Positions 41,232 to 48,709 of a stretch of 52,898 nt of DNA are shown here, one piece after another. The stretch lies in the IMG/VR virus record IMGVR_UViG_3300025671_010533, positions 1-52,898 of that record; one strand, written 5' to 3'. Below the pieces are notes generated by a model. It saw nothing but the letters and a program-made list of their open reading frames with translations, searched no databases and had not been told where the DNA came from. The position numbers were made by a program, and so were the translations under genes. Positions within the stretch are counted from its first letter, which is position 1; each line of letters starts with the position of its first letter. This DNA is from a virus.

Positions 41232-42001
41232 ATAAAAGAATAGAAGATTATAATAAAGTACTCCCAGTACTAGAAGTATATAGGTGTGTTCAAAGTGAGG
41301 GTTCTCGCTTTGGACGCCCTACTATTGCAATTAGAACAACGGGTTGTACTCACCGTTGTTGGTTTGGTGAAGGCGGGTGGTGCGACTCTTGGTATACTTC
41401 AATTCATCCTGAAAAAGGTACATTTACATTCAATGATATAATTGATATTTATGATAAGAACCCACAGGTGAAGGAAATGATGCTAACCGGTGGAAGTCCA
41501 AGTATGCATGCTGCACTAGTAAATGAATTAACACATTTTGCTGATGAACGAGGAATCCTTATTACAATCGAAACAGAAGGATCACATTTTGTACCGACCG
41601 ATCATCCTATTGGTCTCATATCTCTTAGTCCTAAGTTTTCTAATTCCCGTCCTCGTGTTGGTATTACTACTCCCGGTGGTAAGGTGGTTGATGAAAAATT
41701 TGTCGCGCAGCATGAGAAGTTTAGACTCAATTATGAGGCTATAGAAAAAATGCTCCAATTTCATGATGACTATCACTACAAACCAGTATGGGATGGTACT
41801 GAGGAAAACCTAGCTGAAATTGAGGCATTTAGAGTTAAAATGGGTATTCCTAAAGATAAAACTTTTGTAATGCCCGCGGGTGATTCTAGGGAAACACTTA
41901 TTGAAATGTATCCTAAGGTGTTTGAAATGGTAGCTGAACATGGTTATAACATGACGGGCCGAGATCATATTATAGCCTATGATACTGAACGAGGAGTGTA
42001 A
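41228..42001 (+). CDS. queE: QueE-like 7-carboxy-7-deazaguanine synthase (radical SAM)
   Basis: The protein has 257 residues. The N-terminus 'VLEVYRCVQSEGSRFGRPTI' and 'AIRTTGC' match QueE. The cluster cysteines are C40, C44 and C52 (C-x3-C-x7-C), so the loop before the last Cys is five residues longer than the common C-x3-C-x2-C. 'MLTGGSPSMH' is the SAM-binding GG-containing strand, and 'ITIETEGSH' and 'ISLSPKFSNS' follow as in QueE. It converts CPH4 to CDG. It closes the operon, with a terminator 23 bases after the stop. Confidence 0.85.
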   Translation: MNKRIEDYNKVLPVLEVYRCVQSEGSRFGRPTIAIRTTGCTHRCWFGEGGWCDSWYTSIHPEKGTFTFNDIIDIYDKNPQVKEMMLTGGSPSMHAALVNELTHFADERGILITIETEGSHFVPTDHPIGLISLSPKFSNSRPRVGITTPGGKVVDEKFVAQHEKFRLNYEAIEKMLQFHDDYHYKPVWDGTEENLAEIEAFRVKMGIPKDKTFVMPAGDSRETLIEMYPKVFEMVAEHGYNMTGRDHIIAYDTERGV

Positions 42002-42023
42002 ATACAACAACATATTAAACTTT

Positions 42024-42054
42024 AAAAGGGGACGTATTATCGCGTCCCCTTTTT
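42024..42054 (+). terminator. Rho-independent terminator after queE
   Basis: An 11-bp stem (42024-42034 with 42043-42053; AAAAGGGGACG and its complement) encloses an 8-base loop and ends in a T run. The T run merges with a late-type motif, so termination and the next promoter adjoin. Confidence 0.88.
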
Positions 42055-42064
42055 ATATTTATAA
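42054..42064 (+). promoter_or_regulatory. TATATTTATAA motif, putative promoter of the secreted-protein gene
   Basis: The recurrent core lies directly behind the terminator at 42024-42054. The ATG at 42122 is 57 bases further on, giving the longest leader among these motifs. No TTG lies 20 bp upstream. Confidence 0.4.
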
Positions 42065-42121
42065 TTGTAACTAGGTTATCACCAAAGGTTTTTATAAAGG
42101 TAAACTTTAATAAAAAACTTA

Positions 42122-44179
42122 ATGAAATATTTCTACTCACTAATTTTTTTGCTTTTAAGCATAGTGGGGACGGCTCAGTGTGATGTTTATATAGTTCCTG
42201 GTTCTTCTCAAGTAATTGATTTAGATCCTGGAATTGCTTTTGCTTTTGAGATTCAAAATAATAGTGATGCTCCTTATATAGGAGGAACTCTTCATATAGA
42301 TTGGGCATTAAGTAATGGGGCTGTTTGGGATTTTGGATTTAATGGATTTGGAATTCTCTTACCTGGGCAAAGTAGATATATCTCTACCCCTCCCCTTGAC
42401 ATACCCCTACCAGAAAACGTACCTGGGAATTGGGTTCCTTATGGGGGGTGGGCAGGTGCTAATTTTTTCCCTCCTGGTTGGAAATTATTTTTAAATGATG
42501 AGTACGACTGTTTTGATTGGGTTTTAGACGATACCCAACCTAATGGATACTTTAATAATCCTTCAAGTGATGGGTGTTATAACCCTGATGGAGATATTTT
42601 TTGTGATGATCAATGTAATATTGAGTTAGTTAATTTTAATTTAGAAACTGCTGAATTAACTATAATTCCCTATTCTACTTACTGTCCTAATTTAAATTCT
42701 TCAAACTGGGCTAATCAATATCCTTTTGATAACCCTTATGCTTTTGGATTTAGTTTAAACTTTAATTGGGGTATAGGCCAATTAAACGTTTCTATTGGTG
42801 GACAACAAATTTATGAATCAGATGAACCTATAGTAATAAATTTAGGCACCTCACTTTCAGGTAATCTTGCTTACCAAAACATGTTAGAGTCTATAGAAAA
42901 TGGTGAATTTTGTGAATTTAACCTAACTCTATATAATATTAATAATACAGGACAACCAATTTGGGAAGCTCCAGATAACCAAGTTATTGAATTACTAAAT
43001 TTATGTCCTAATGAAACTGTAAATGCAACTTTAGATACAATGTTGTATATTATGGGGTGTGAATTCGATGGGGTAGAGCCTGAACCTGTACCTTATTGGT
43101 CTCCTTCACTTTATATTACTAATAATGGTGATGTTCCTATTACTGAATATTGTATTAAATTAGATATTCTTTCAACCCCTGAAATAGATACAATATGTTT
43201 TAATAATATTAATATACTACCAGGTGAAACTTTTATACAAAACTGGCCTAATATGTATGATTGGGGAGTTGTTAGTATTCATATACTTCATGTAAATGGT
43301 GAAGTAGCAGGTGCTCAATTTGGACTTGAAAATGCCTTTACTGTAGCTGATAACATGTATGTTCAAATTGTTAACTACAATGGTGAATGTGAACCCGAAG
43401 AAATTCCTGGTTGTACAATTGTTCAAGCTTGCAACTACAACCCTTTAGCTACATTAAATGATGGTAGTTGTGATTTTGAAAGTTGTGTAGGTTGCACAGA
43501 CCCCGAAGCTATAAATTATGACCCTGATGCTACAGAAGATGATGGTAGTTGTATAGATCCTATATATGGTTGTACAGATCCTACAGCATTTAATTATAAT
43601 CCTTTAGCAAATACAGATGATGGTAGTTGTGAAGAAATTATTGTGGGGTGTATGATACCTGAAGCTTTAAATTATAACCCTGATGCTAATATTACTTGTA
43701 TTCCTATAGATGAATGTTGTGAATTTTTAGCAGGATGTACTGACCCGTTTGCTTCTAATTATAATCCACTTGCTGTTATAGATGATGGCTCATGTATTCT
43801 TATTTTAGCAGGGTGTACTGACCCTTTAGCTATTAATTATAACCCTAATGCTAGTGAGGATGATGGAAGTTGTGTTTATGATGCTTGTGAAGGAGAATAC
43901 TTTGCCCCAAATACATTTACTCCTAACAACGATGGTTTAAATGATGGGTGGGCTATAATAACAGATTCTGAATGTTGGTTAGAATGGCAAGTCCTAATTT
44001 ATGATAGATGGGGGAGGTTAGTTTGGGAATCAAATATTCCAAATGATGTGTGGGTTGGTTCAAATCAAAATGGGAATTATTATGTTGCAGATGGAGTTTA
44101 TGTTTATATAGTAAAAGGAATAGGTTATAACCCTGCAAACACATTCCAAACTTCAGGAACTATAACAATTTTTAGATAA
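42122..44179 (+). CDS. Secreted protein with GCTDP repeats and T9SS gliding-type C-terminal domain
   Basis: The protein has 685 residues. It has a signal peptide (hydrophobic ~4-17, probable cut near TAQC), then a ~400-residue beta-rich, Asn/Gly/Trp-rich region with Ig-like stretches. Six repeats follow of the form GCTDPxAxNYNPxAxxDDGSC (~430-584). The last ~90 residues ('FAPNTFTPNNDGLND', 'VLIYDRWGRLVWES', 'GVYVYIVKG', closing 'SGTITIFR') match the gliding-motility-type C-terminal domain, a sorting signal of the Bacteroidota type IX system. Host SecYEG would take it to the periplasm and T9SS to the surface or medium. A phage gene with this signal implies delivery by host machinery. Possible roles are surface alteration, adhesion or superinfection blocking; none is shown. 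Confidence 0.8.
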   Translation: MKYFYSLIFLLLSIVGTAQCDVYIVPGSSQVIDLDPGIAFAFEIQNNSDAPYIGGTLHIDWALSNGAVWDFGFNGFGILLPGQSRYISTPPLDIPLPENVPGNWVPYGGWAGANFFPPGWKLFLNDEYDCFDWVLDDTQPNGYFNNPSSDGCYNPDGDIFCDDQCNIELVNFNLETAELTIIPYSTYCPNLNSSNWANQYPFDNPYAFGFSLNFNWGIGQLNVSIGGQQIYESDEPIVINLGTSLSGNLAYQNMLESIENGEFCEFNLTLYNINNTGQPIWEAPDNQVIELLNLCPNETVNATLDTMLYIMGCEFDGVEPEPVPYWSPSLYITNNGDVPITEYCIKLDILSTPEIDTICFNNINILPGETFIQNWPNMYDWGVVSIHILHVNGEVAGAQFGLENAFTVADNMYVQIVNYNGECEPEEIPGCTIVQACNYNPLATLNDGSCDFESCVGCTDPEAINYDPDATEDDGSCIDPIYGCTDPTAFNYNPLANTDDGSCEEIIVGCMIPEALNYNPDANITCIPIDECCEFLAGCTDPFASNYNPLAVIDDGSCILILAGCTDPLAINYNPNASEDDGSCVYDACEGEYFAPNTFTPNNDGLNDGWAIITDSECWLEWQVLIYDRWGRLVWESNIPNDVWVGSNQNGNYYVADGVYVYIVKGIGYNPANTFQTSGTITIFR
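43409..43873 (+). repeat. Six tandem GCTDPxAxNYNP repeats (coding)
   Basis: Six ~24-residue units each start G-C, contain NY[ND]P, and mostly end DDGSC; the fourth is divergent ('ITCIPIDECC'). The paired Cys and Asp-rich DDGSC suggest disulfide-bonded, perhaps Ca-binding, modules. The array separates the N-terminal region from the sorting domain. Confidence 0.9.
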
Positions 44180-44181
44180 AC

Positions 44182-44212
44182 TTGGATATTTAACATATAG
44201 GTTGTATTTTTA
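44182..44212 (+). promoter_or_regulatory. Host-type promoter (TTG - 20 bp - TATTTTTA)
   Basis: TTG at 44182-44184 and TATTTTTA at 44205-44212 have the same 20-bp spacer as the other host-type promoters. The ATG at 44217 is 12 bases after the first T of the -7 box. It would drive thyX through the polymerase genes. Confidence 0.55.
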
Positions 44213-44216
44213 TCTT

Positions 44217-44339
44217 ATGAGTAAAGAAGAAATAGAAAATCTAAGTAAACAAATCGTAGAAGCAATTAACACAACCACAAATAACTACGATGCTTTAGAC
44301 CAAGTTAGAAATATATTAAAGAGTTATAAAACCAAATGA
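44217..44339 (+). CDS. Small 40-residue helical ORF upstream of thyX
   Basis: ATG at 44217 to TGA at 44337-44339 gives 40 residues, starting MSKEEIENLSKQIVEAI. It is a single charged helix-turn-helix-like peptide ending KSYKTK. It overlaps the thyX ATG by 4 bases (ATGA) and follows the promoter at 12 bases, so it is the first codon block of the operon. It may be a leader ORF coupling translation to thyX or a small protein in its own right. I do not recognise it. Confidence 0.5.
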   Translation: MSKEEIENLSKQIVEAINTTTNNYDALDQVRNILKSYKTK

Positions 44340-44992
44340 AAGTTACTTTATTAAATGTTACTCCAAACGCTGAAGACCACATTGTGGAGGTTGCACGTGT
44401 ATCTAGTTCACGTAAGAATAAGAAAGATAAACCAGAAGGCCTTTTATCATACTTGGTACGTCACAAGCACTGGTCACCGTTTGAGCACGGGCACGCGACC
44501 TTCGAGATTGAAACTTCCAAAGCCATCGGAATCCAACTTATCCGTCACCGTTCCTTTTCTTTTCAAGAGTTTAGTCAACGATATCAAGATGTTAATCGTT
44601 TGGACACTATATTTGAACCCATCGAATTACGCTCGCAATGTGAAGACAACCGACAAAGTTCAGTTGAAGTAATTGATCCTAAAATTCCTGTAGAAGGAGG
44701 TTCATTACTTGCTAGTGATATGATTAATACCTTTTTAGGTAGTGCTCATAAACTTTATAACCAACTCTTAGAAGCAGGTGTTGCCCGTGAACAAGCTCGT
44801 ATGGTTCTCCCACTTGCTACAACTACTAAAATTCATATGACTGGAAGTATTCGTAGTTGGATTCATTTCCTTGAATTAAGGGATGATGAGCATGCACAAA
44901 AAGAAATCCAAATGGTTGCAAAAGAGATTAAAAAACATTTTGTAAAACAATTCCCAATAATTTCAAAAGCATTAGAATATGAAACTAAGTAA
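44336..44992 (+). CDS. thyX: Flavin-dependent thymidylate synthase
   Basis: This 218-residue protein contains the ThyX signature RHRSFSFQEFSQRY (family RHRxxSxNExSxRY, with Q replacing N). 'SPFEHGHATFEIETSKAI' precedes it, and 'GVAREQARMVLPLATTTKI' and 'WIHFLELRDDEHAQKEI' follow. It makes dTMP from dUMP using FAD and methylene-THF. It is complete and of normal length. It overlaps the downstream peptidase gene by 14 bases. With nrdAB and the nucleotide genes it supports dNTP supply. Confidence 0.92.
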   Translation: MKVTLLNVTPNAEDHIVEVARVSSSRKNKKDKPEGLLSYLVRHKHWSPFEHGHATFEIETSKAIGIQLIRHRSFSFQEFSQRYQDVNRLDTIFEPIELRSQCEDNRQSSVEVIDPKIPVEGGSLLASDMINTFLGSAHKLYNQLLEAGVAREQARMVLPLATTTKIHMTGSIRSWIHFLELRDDEHAQKEIQMVAKEIKKHFVKQFPIISKALEYETK

Positions 44993-45446
44993 AAATCTGT
45001 CTTTAGACGAGGTAATTTATTCACAAACGGCGTTACGTAGAGATATTGATAATACTCCTACTAAAGAACATATTGAAAATTTAAAATATGTTGCTGAAAA
45101 AATATTCCAACCAATTAGAGAACATTTTGGAGTTCCTATTTATGTTTCAAGTGGATATCGAAGCAAAGACCTAAATGAAGCTATTGGAGGTTCACCTCGT
45201 AGTTTTCATTCTCATGGAATGGCACTTGATTTAGACCAAGATGGAAGAAATAAAGGAGTATCTAATGCTGATGTATTTTACTTCATTAAGGATAATCTCC
45301 AATTTACAGAGTTAATCTGGGAATTTGGAGATGATAATAACCCAAATTGGGTACATGTAGCTATTGCCCCCGGTAGAGAAGAAGAAAAAAATACTAAGAT
45401 TGCTAAAAAAGTAAATAATAAAACGGTTTATGAAAAGTGGGGTTAA
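44979..45446 (+). CDS. M15-family peptidase, probable endolysin
   Basis: This 155-residue protein has the M15 (DUF882-like) pattern. 'IYVSSGYRSKDLNEAIGG', then 'SFHSHGMALDLDQ' (SxHxxGxAxD variant) supply His and Asp, and 'NWVHVAI' supplies the second His. No signal peptide is present, so it needs the holin to reach the periplasm, where it would cut peptide bonds in peptidoglycan. It is a separate enzyme from the peptidase domain on the hub protein, with little visible similarity beyond the motifs. It lies ~8 kb from the holin and spanins, within the nucleotide-metabolism operon. Confidence 0.8.
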   Translation: MKLSKNLSLDEVIYSQTALRRDIDNTPTKEHIENLKYVAEKIFQPIREHFGVPIYVSSGYRSKDLNEAIGGSPRSFHSHGMALDLDQDGRNKGVSNADVFYFIKDNLQFTELIWEFGDDNNPNWVHVAIAPGREEEKNTKIAKKVNNKTVYEKWG

Positions 45447-45447
45447 T

Positions 45448-45960
45448 ATGGAAAAAGCTATAAGTGAAAAAGAGTTAGATATTCAAATTAAAATTCTAGC
45501 TAAGAAAATAAATGATGAACATAGAAATGATCCTACACCTGTAGTACTTGTTTGTATTTTAAATGGTGGATTTATGTTCTTTAGTGATTTGGTAAAACAA
45601 ATTAACATTCCTATTGAAATCGACTTTATCCGCTGTAAGTCATACTTAGGTAGAAAACAAGGTGATTTAGTTGTCACTAAAGATCTAGAAACCAAAATCA
45701 AAAACAAACACGTTTATTTAGTAGATGATATTTTGGACTCAGGTAATACTATGAAAGCAGTTACAAAATTCCTCTCAGTAAAAGAACCAAAATCAGTAAC
45801 TCCTGTTGTAGCAATTTATAAGGAAAGCGGGGATTTTGATAAAGTCCTTCATATCTTGTACCAACCAACTGATTCGATGTTTGATCCTTGGTATATAGGA
45901 TACGGCATGGATGATGAAAATGGACATAATAGAAATTTAGGAACAATTTATACAATTTAA
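45448..45960 (+). CDS. hpt: Hypoxanthine/guanine phosphoribosyltransferase-like protein
   Basis: The type I PRTase fold is clear. 'VVLVCILNGGFMFFSDLVKQ' is the PPi loop region, 'IDFIRCKSYLGR' follows, and the PRPP motif is VYLVDDILDSGNTM. 'PWYIGYGMDD' near the end is as in bacterial Hpt. I chose ATG at 45448 (171 residues), 1 base after the upstream stop, over ATG at 45430, which lies inside the peptidase gene and would add MKSGVN. It salvages hypoxanthine or guanine with PRPP to IMP or GMP. In a phage that makes deazaguanine from GTP, guanine recycling is useful, because DNA transglycosylation releases free guanine. Confidence 0.82.
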   Translation: MEKAISEKELDIQIKILAKKINDEHRNDPTPVVLVCILNGGFMFFSDLVKQINIPIEIDFIRCKSYLGRKQGDLVVTKDLETKIKNKHVYLVDDILDSGNTMKAVTKFLSVKEPKSVTPVVAIYKESGDFDKVLHILYQPTDSMFDPWYIGYGMDDENGHNRNLGTIYTI

Positions 45961-46656
45961 ATGGAAAATAAAAGAAGAAAGCAACACACTGATATTGAGT
46001 GTGTCCCTTTAGGTTATGCAAATGGTTCTGCTAAAGATCGTCCTTTGACTGATAAAGAAAAGGCAAAAATGATTAATAAAGCAGAAAAAGCATATGGTCA
46101 ATTTCTTGATGCACTTGAATGTGATTGGAGAAATGATCCTAATTCAATGGAAACACCACGCAGAGTGGCTAAAGCATATGTAAATGATTTATGGGCAGGA
46201 AGATATAATGGATTTACTGATATTACGTCTTTTCCTTCTGATGGTTATGATGGTATTATCATTGAAAGGAATATTCCTCTTACTAGTATGTGCAGCCATC
46301 ATCACCAAACTATTCGTGGCGTTGTGCATATTGGTTATATCGCCGGAGCCGAAGGCAGAGTTATTGGACTTTCTAAACTTAACAGAATTGTTGAACACTT
46401 CGGACGTAGAGGAGCAATCCAAGAACAACTAACAGCTGCTATCCACCAAGGAGTAGATAAAGTATGTGAAGGTAATTTAGGAGTTATCGTTACAGTAGTT
46501 GCTACACATAATTGTGTAAGTTGTAGAGGTATTAAACATGCTGGTGCCGCTATGGTTACTACAAAAGCAACAGGTGCATTTAGAGATGATTCAAATCAAG
46601 CACGTAAAGAGTTTTTTGATAGTTTAAAAATTAATAATGGAGGACATCAAATTTAA
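45961..46656 (+). CDS. folE: GTP cyclohydrolase I
   Basis: The protein has 231 residues. Family motifs are present: 'METPRRVAKAYVNDLW', 'IPLTSMCSHHHQTIRGVVHI' with the zinc Cys and His, 'IGLSKLNRIVEHFGRRG', 'IQEQLTAAI' and 'ATHNCVSCRGIKHAG' with the last Cys ligand. It converts GTP to dihydroneopterin triphosphate, the entry step to folate and to 7-deazaguanine. Given queC, queD, queE and the DpdA-like gene nearby, the latter use is likely. The gene starts directly after the phosphoribosyltransferase stop with no spacer. Confidence 0.93.
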   Translation: MENKRRKQHTDIECVPLGYANGSAKDRPLTDKEKAKMINKAEKAYGQFLDALECDWRNDPNSMETPRRVAKAYVNDLWAGRYNGFTDITSFPSDGYDGIIIERNIPLTSMCSHHHQTIRGVVHIGYIAGAEGRVIGLSKLNRIVEHFGRRGAIQEQLTAAIHQGVDKVCEGNLGVIVTVVATHNCVSCRGIKHAGAAMVTTKATGAFRDDSNQARKEFFDSLKINNGGHQI

Positions 46657-46661
46657 TAAGC

Positions 46662-47243
46662 ATGAGTAAACCAACAGATATTTATACCCAACCTCAAGGG
46701 ACACCCCATTATGATCCCTATCAGTTAGAAATGTTTACAGATATGAAGGTTAACTTACCAGTTCCGTTTGTAAGTGAAGTAGAAGAGTTTAATGACTTAA
46801 TGAACAAACCTAACAATTATGAGCCTACAATACCCGAAAAGAAAGAATGGGAGTTTGTATACAACTTCGTCTTGGAAGAACTTGAGGAATATAGAGAGGC
46901 ATGTGAACGAGGTGACATCGTTGAGGTTTTGGACGCTTTGTGTGATATTACTTACGTCTCGTTGGGGAATGGGGCTATGCTACATGGTCTTAAGGATAAA
47001 ATTTGGCCAGCCTATCAAGAAGTACAAGCCTCTAACTTATCAAAAGCTTGCCAAAGCGAGGAAGAAGCTAAAGAAACAGTCACCCTTCGATCCAAGGAGC
47101 AAGGTGAGCCGTGCCATTATGAGGAAGTCGGTGATAGGTATATTGTTTACCGCTCATCAGATCGTAAAGTGATGAAATCAATCAACTACTTTAGACCCAA
47201 CTTAAAGCAATTCTTTACAGAAAAAGAACTAAAAAATGTCTGA
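46662..47243 (+). CDS. MazG/HisE-like nucleotide pyrophosphohydrolase
   Basis: The protein has 193 residues. The core 'FVLEELEEYREACERGDIVE' and 'VLDALCDITYVSLGNGAMLH' has the EExxE...ExxD metal-binding pattern of the all-alpha NTP pyrophosphatases, followed by 'YQEVQASNLSKA'. The C-terminal ~45 residues ('YIVYRSSDRKVMKSINYFRP') are an extension. Such phage enzymes hydrolyse NTPs or dNTPs, or regulate (p)ppGpp, to clean or balance nucleotide pools. It overlaps the next gene by 8 bases. Confidence 0.65.
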   Translation: MSKPTDIYTQPQGTPHYDPYQLEMFTDMKVNLPVPFVSEVEEFNDLMNKPNNYEPTIPEKKEWEFVYNFVLEELEEYREACERGDIVEVLDALCDITYVSLGNGAMLHGLKDKIWPAYQEVQASNLSKACQSEEEAKETVTLRSKEQGEPCHYEEVGDRYIVYRSSDRKVMKSINYFRPNLKQFFTEKELKNV

Positions 47244-47454
47244 TGGGTTAACAGAAGCCCTTAGAGGCACTTATTTTAATAAAAATATGAAAAATCTAGA
47301 CCAAATGCCAGACCAAAAATGGCATCGTAGGATTTCATTTTTGAAATCTGGAATTAGAATAGTGGGTTACATATTTATACCCCTCAATTTAATAACTGCT
47401 ACTACTTTGCTTGTTGTAAGTGAAGCAGTAGGTATAATCGAAGAATTAGTATGA
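47236..47454 (+). CDS. Small protein with one C-terminal membrane helix, unknown function
   Basis: This 72-residue protein has a polar, basic N-terminal half (KWHRR around residue 29) and a hydrophobic segment (~40-66, from 'IVGYIFIPLNLITATTLLVV'). I do not recognise it. It overlaps its neighbours on both sides (8 and 4 bases), so it is part of a coupled string between the MazG-like and thioredoxin genes. Confidence 0.5.
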   Translation: MSDGLTEALRGTYFNKNMKNLDQMPDQKWHRRISFLKSGIRIVGYIFIPLNLITATTLLVVSEAVGIIEELV

Positions 47455-47705
47455 AAAAATTATTATACTTTAGCGCGGCGTGGTGCCAACCCTGTCGCCA
47501 AATGGTAGGTCCTATTATGGAGGAACTCCAAGCAGAAGGATATCCTATCCAAAAAATCGACGTAGACTCTAATCCTGAAATTTCCCAACAATTTGGAATT
47601 CGTAATATTCCCACTGTAGTACTTACAGTAGATGGAGCAGAAGTAGGACGAAAAGTAGGAGCAGCATCAAAATTGATGTATCTCGATATGTATAATCAAA
47701 ACTAA
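47451..47705 (+). CDS. Thioredoxin
   Basis: This 84-residue protein has the active site WCQPC at residues 11-15 (C12, C15) and the cis-Pro loop 'IRNIPTVVL'. It is a minimal thioredoxin fold without the N-terminal strand. The most likely partner is the phage ribonucleotide reductase, whose C-terminus has a CVSC redox pair. It could also keep other phage enzymes reduced. Overlaps link it to both neighbours. Confidence 0.9.
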   Translation: MKKLLYFSAAWCQPCRQMVGPIMEELQAEGYPIQKIDVDSNPEISQQFGIRNIPTVVLTVDGAEVGRKVGAASKLMYLDMYNQN

Positions 47706-48685
47706 TGCTTAAGAAGCTACAAGATAGAATATTCCCTTTTATCATAGCCTTAAGTGCTCTATCAGTTTCAGCATCAGCAGCATTTTATTCAGTTACAGGA
47801 TTGAGTAAATTGTTTGCTGGTGCCTCAACTGAGGTACTTATAATGGCGGGTTCATTGGAAATTTCTAAACTTGTAATAGCTTCTTTACTTTACCAATATT
47901 GGGATTCTATAAATAAAGTACTTAGAACTTATCTAAGTGTAGCATGTATAGTCCTTGTATTAATAACTTCAGCTGGTATTTATGGGTTTTTATCTGCTGC
48001 TTATCAAGAAACAGCAGCATTAGCAGGAAGTGTTGATGCTCAAATTGCTCTTATAGAAACTAAAAGAGACAACGTAAAAGAACAACTTGCTGTATACAAT
48101 GAGGAAAAAACTTCTATTAATAGTGCTGTGGCTTCGTTGCGAGATGGCTTATCTAACAATGTAATACAGTATAAGGACCCTGAAACTGGTGAAATAATAA
48201 CAACCACTTCAAGTTCAACTCGTAGAGCATTAGAAAAACAGTTAGACCAAGCTATTGAAAGGCAAACTGAAATTAACACTAGAGTAGATAATTTAAATCA
48301 ACAACTATTTGAATACGAAACTGAAATAGTAGAAGTTCAAACAAATAGTGAAATTGGAAGTGAATTAGGTCCTCTTAAATACTTAGCTGGTTTAACTGGT
48401 TTAGGTATGGATAAAATAATAAATTATCTTCTTTTGATAATAATTTTTGTTTTCGATCCTTTAGCCATATCTTTAGTAGTAGCTGCGAACTTTGCTTTTG
48501 CTAAGTTACGCCCTGAAACTAAAGAAGAAGTTAAAATTGTAGAAAAAATAGTTGAGGTGCCTGTAGAAAAAATTGTTGAGGTAGAAAAAATAGTAGAAGT
48601 TGAAAAACCTTTAGAGGTATATGGTGAAACCCCACCCCCTCAAAAAAAAAGCAAACCCCCAAGTCTGACAAAACCTCAACTTTAA
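47705..48685 (+). CDS. Polytopic membrane protein with central coiled coil, function unknown
   Basis: The protein has 326 residues. Hydrophobic segments lie at about 10-30, 44-64 and 76-98. A coiled coil of ~110 residues follows ('ETKRDNVKEQLAVYNEEKTS', 'LEKQLDQAIERQTEINTRVD'), then a fourth membrane segment at about 237-262. The tail has a tandem EKIVEV motif (three or four copies near 277-300) and a Pro/Lys-rich end. It has no enzyme signature. Possible roles are membrane anchoring of replication, host membrane takeover or superinfection exclusion; the sequence does not decide. Confidence 0.6.
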   Translation: MLKKLQDRIFPFIIALSALSVSASAAFYSVTGLSKLFAGASTEVLIMAGSLEISKLVIASLLYQYWDSINKVLRTYLSVACIVLVLITSAGIYGFLSAAYQETAALAGSVDAQIALIETKRDNVKEQLAVYNEEKTSINSAVASLRDGLSNNVIQYKDPETGEIITTTSSSTRRALEKQLDQAIERQTEINTRVDNLNQQLFEYETEIVEVQTNSEIGSELGPLKYLAGLTGLGMDKIINYLLLIIIFVFDPLAISLVVAANFAFAKLRPETKEEVKIVEKIVEVPVEKIVEVEKIVEVEKPLEVYGETPPPQKKSKPPSLTKPQL

Positions 48686-48709
48686 CAATAACCTATAATT
48701 AAAAAAGTT

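Noticed and set aside
45430-45447. Upstream ATG for the phosphoribosyltransferase
   Set aside because: It lies inside the peptidase gene and would add six residues not found in the family; ATG at 45448 directly follows the stop.
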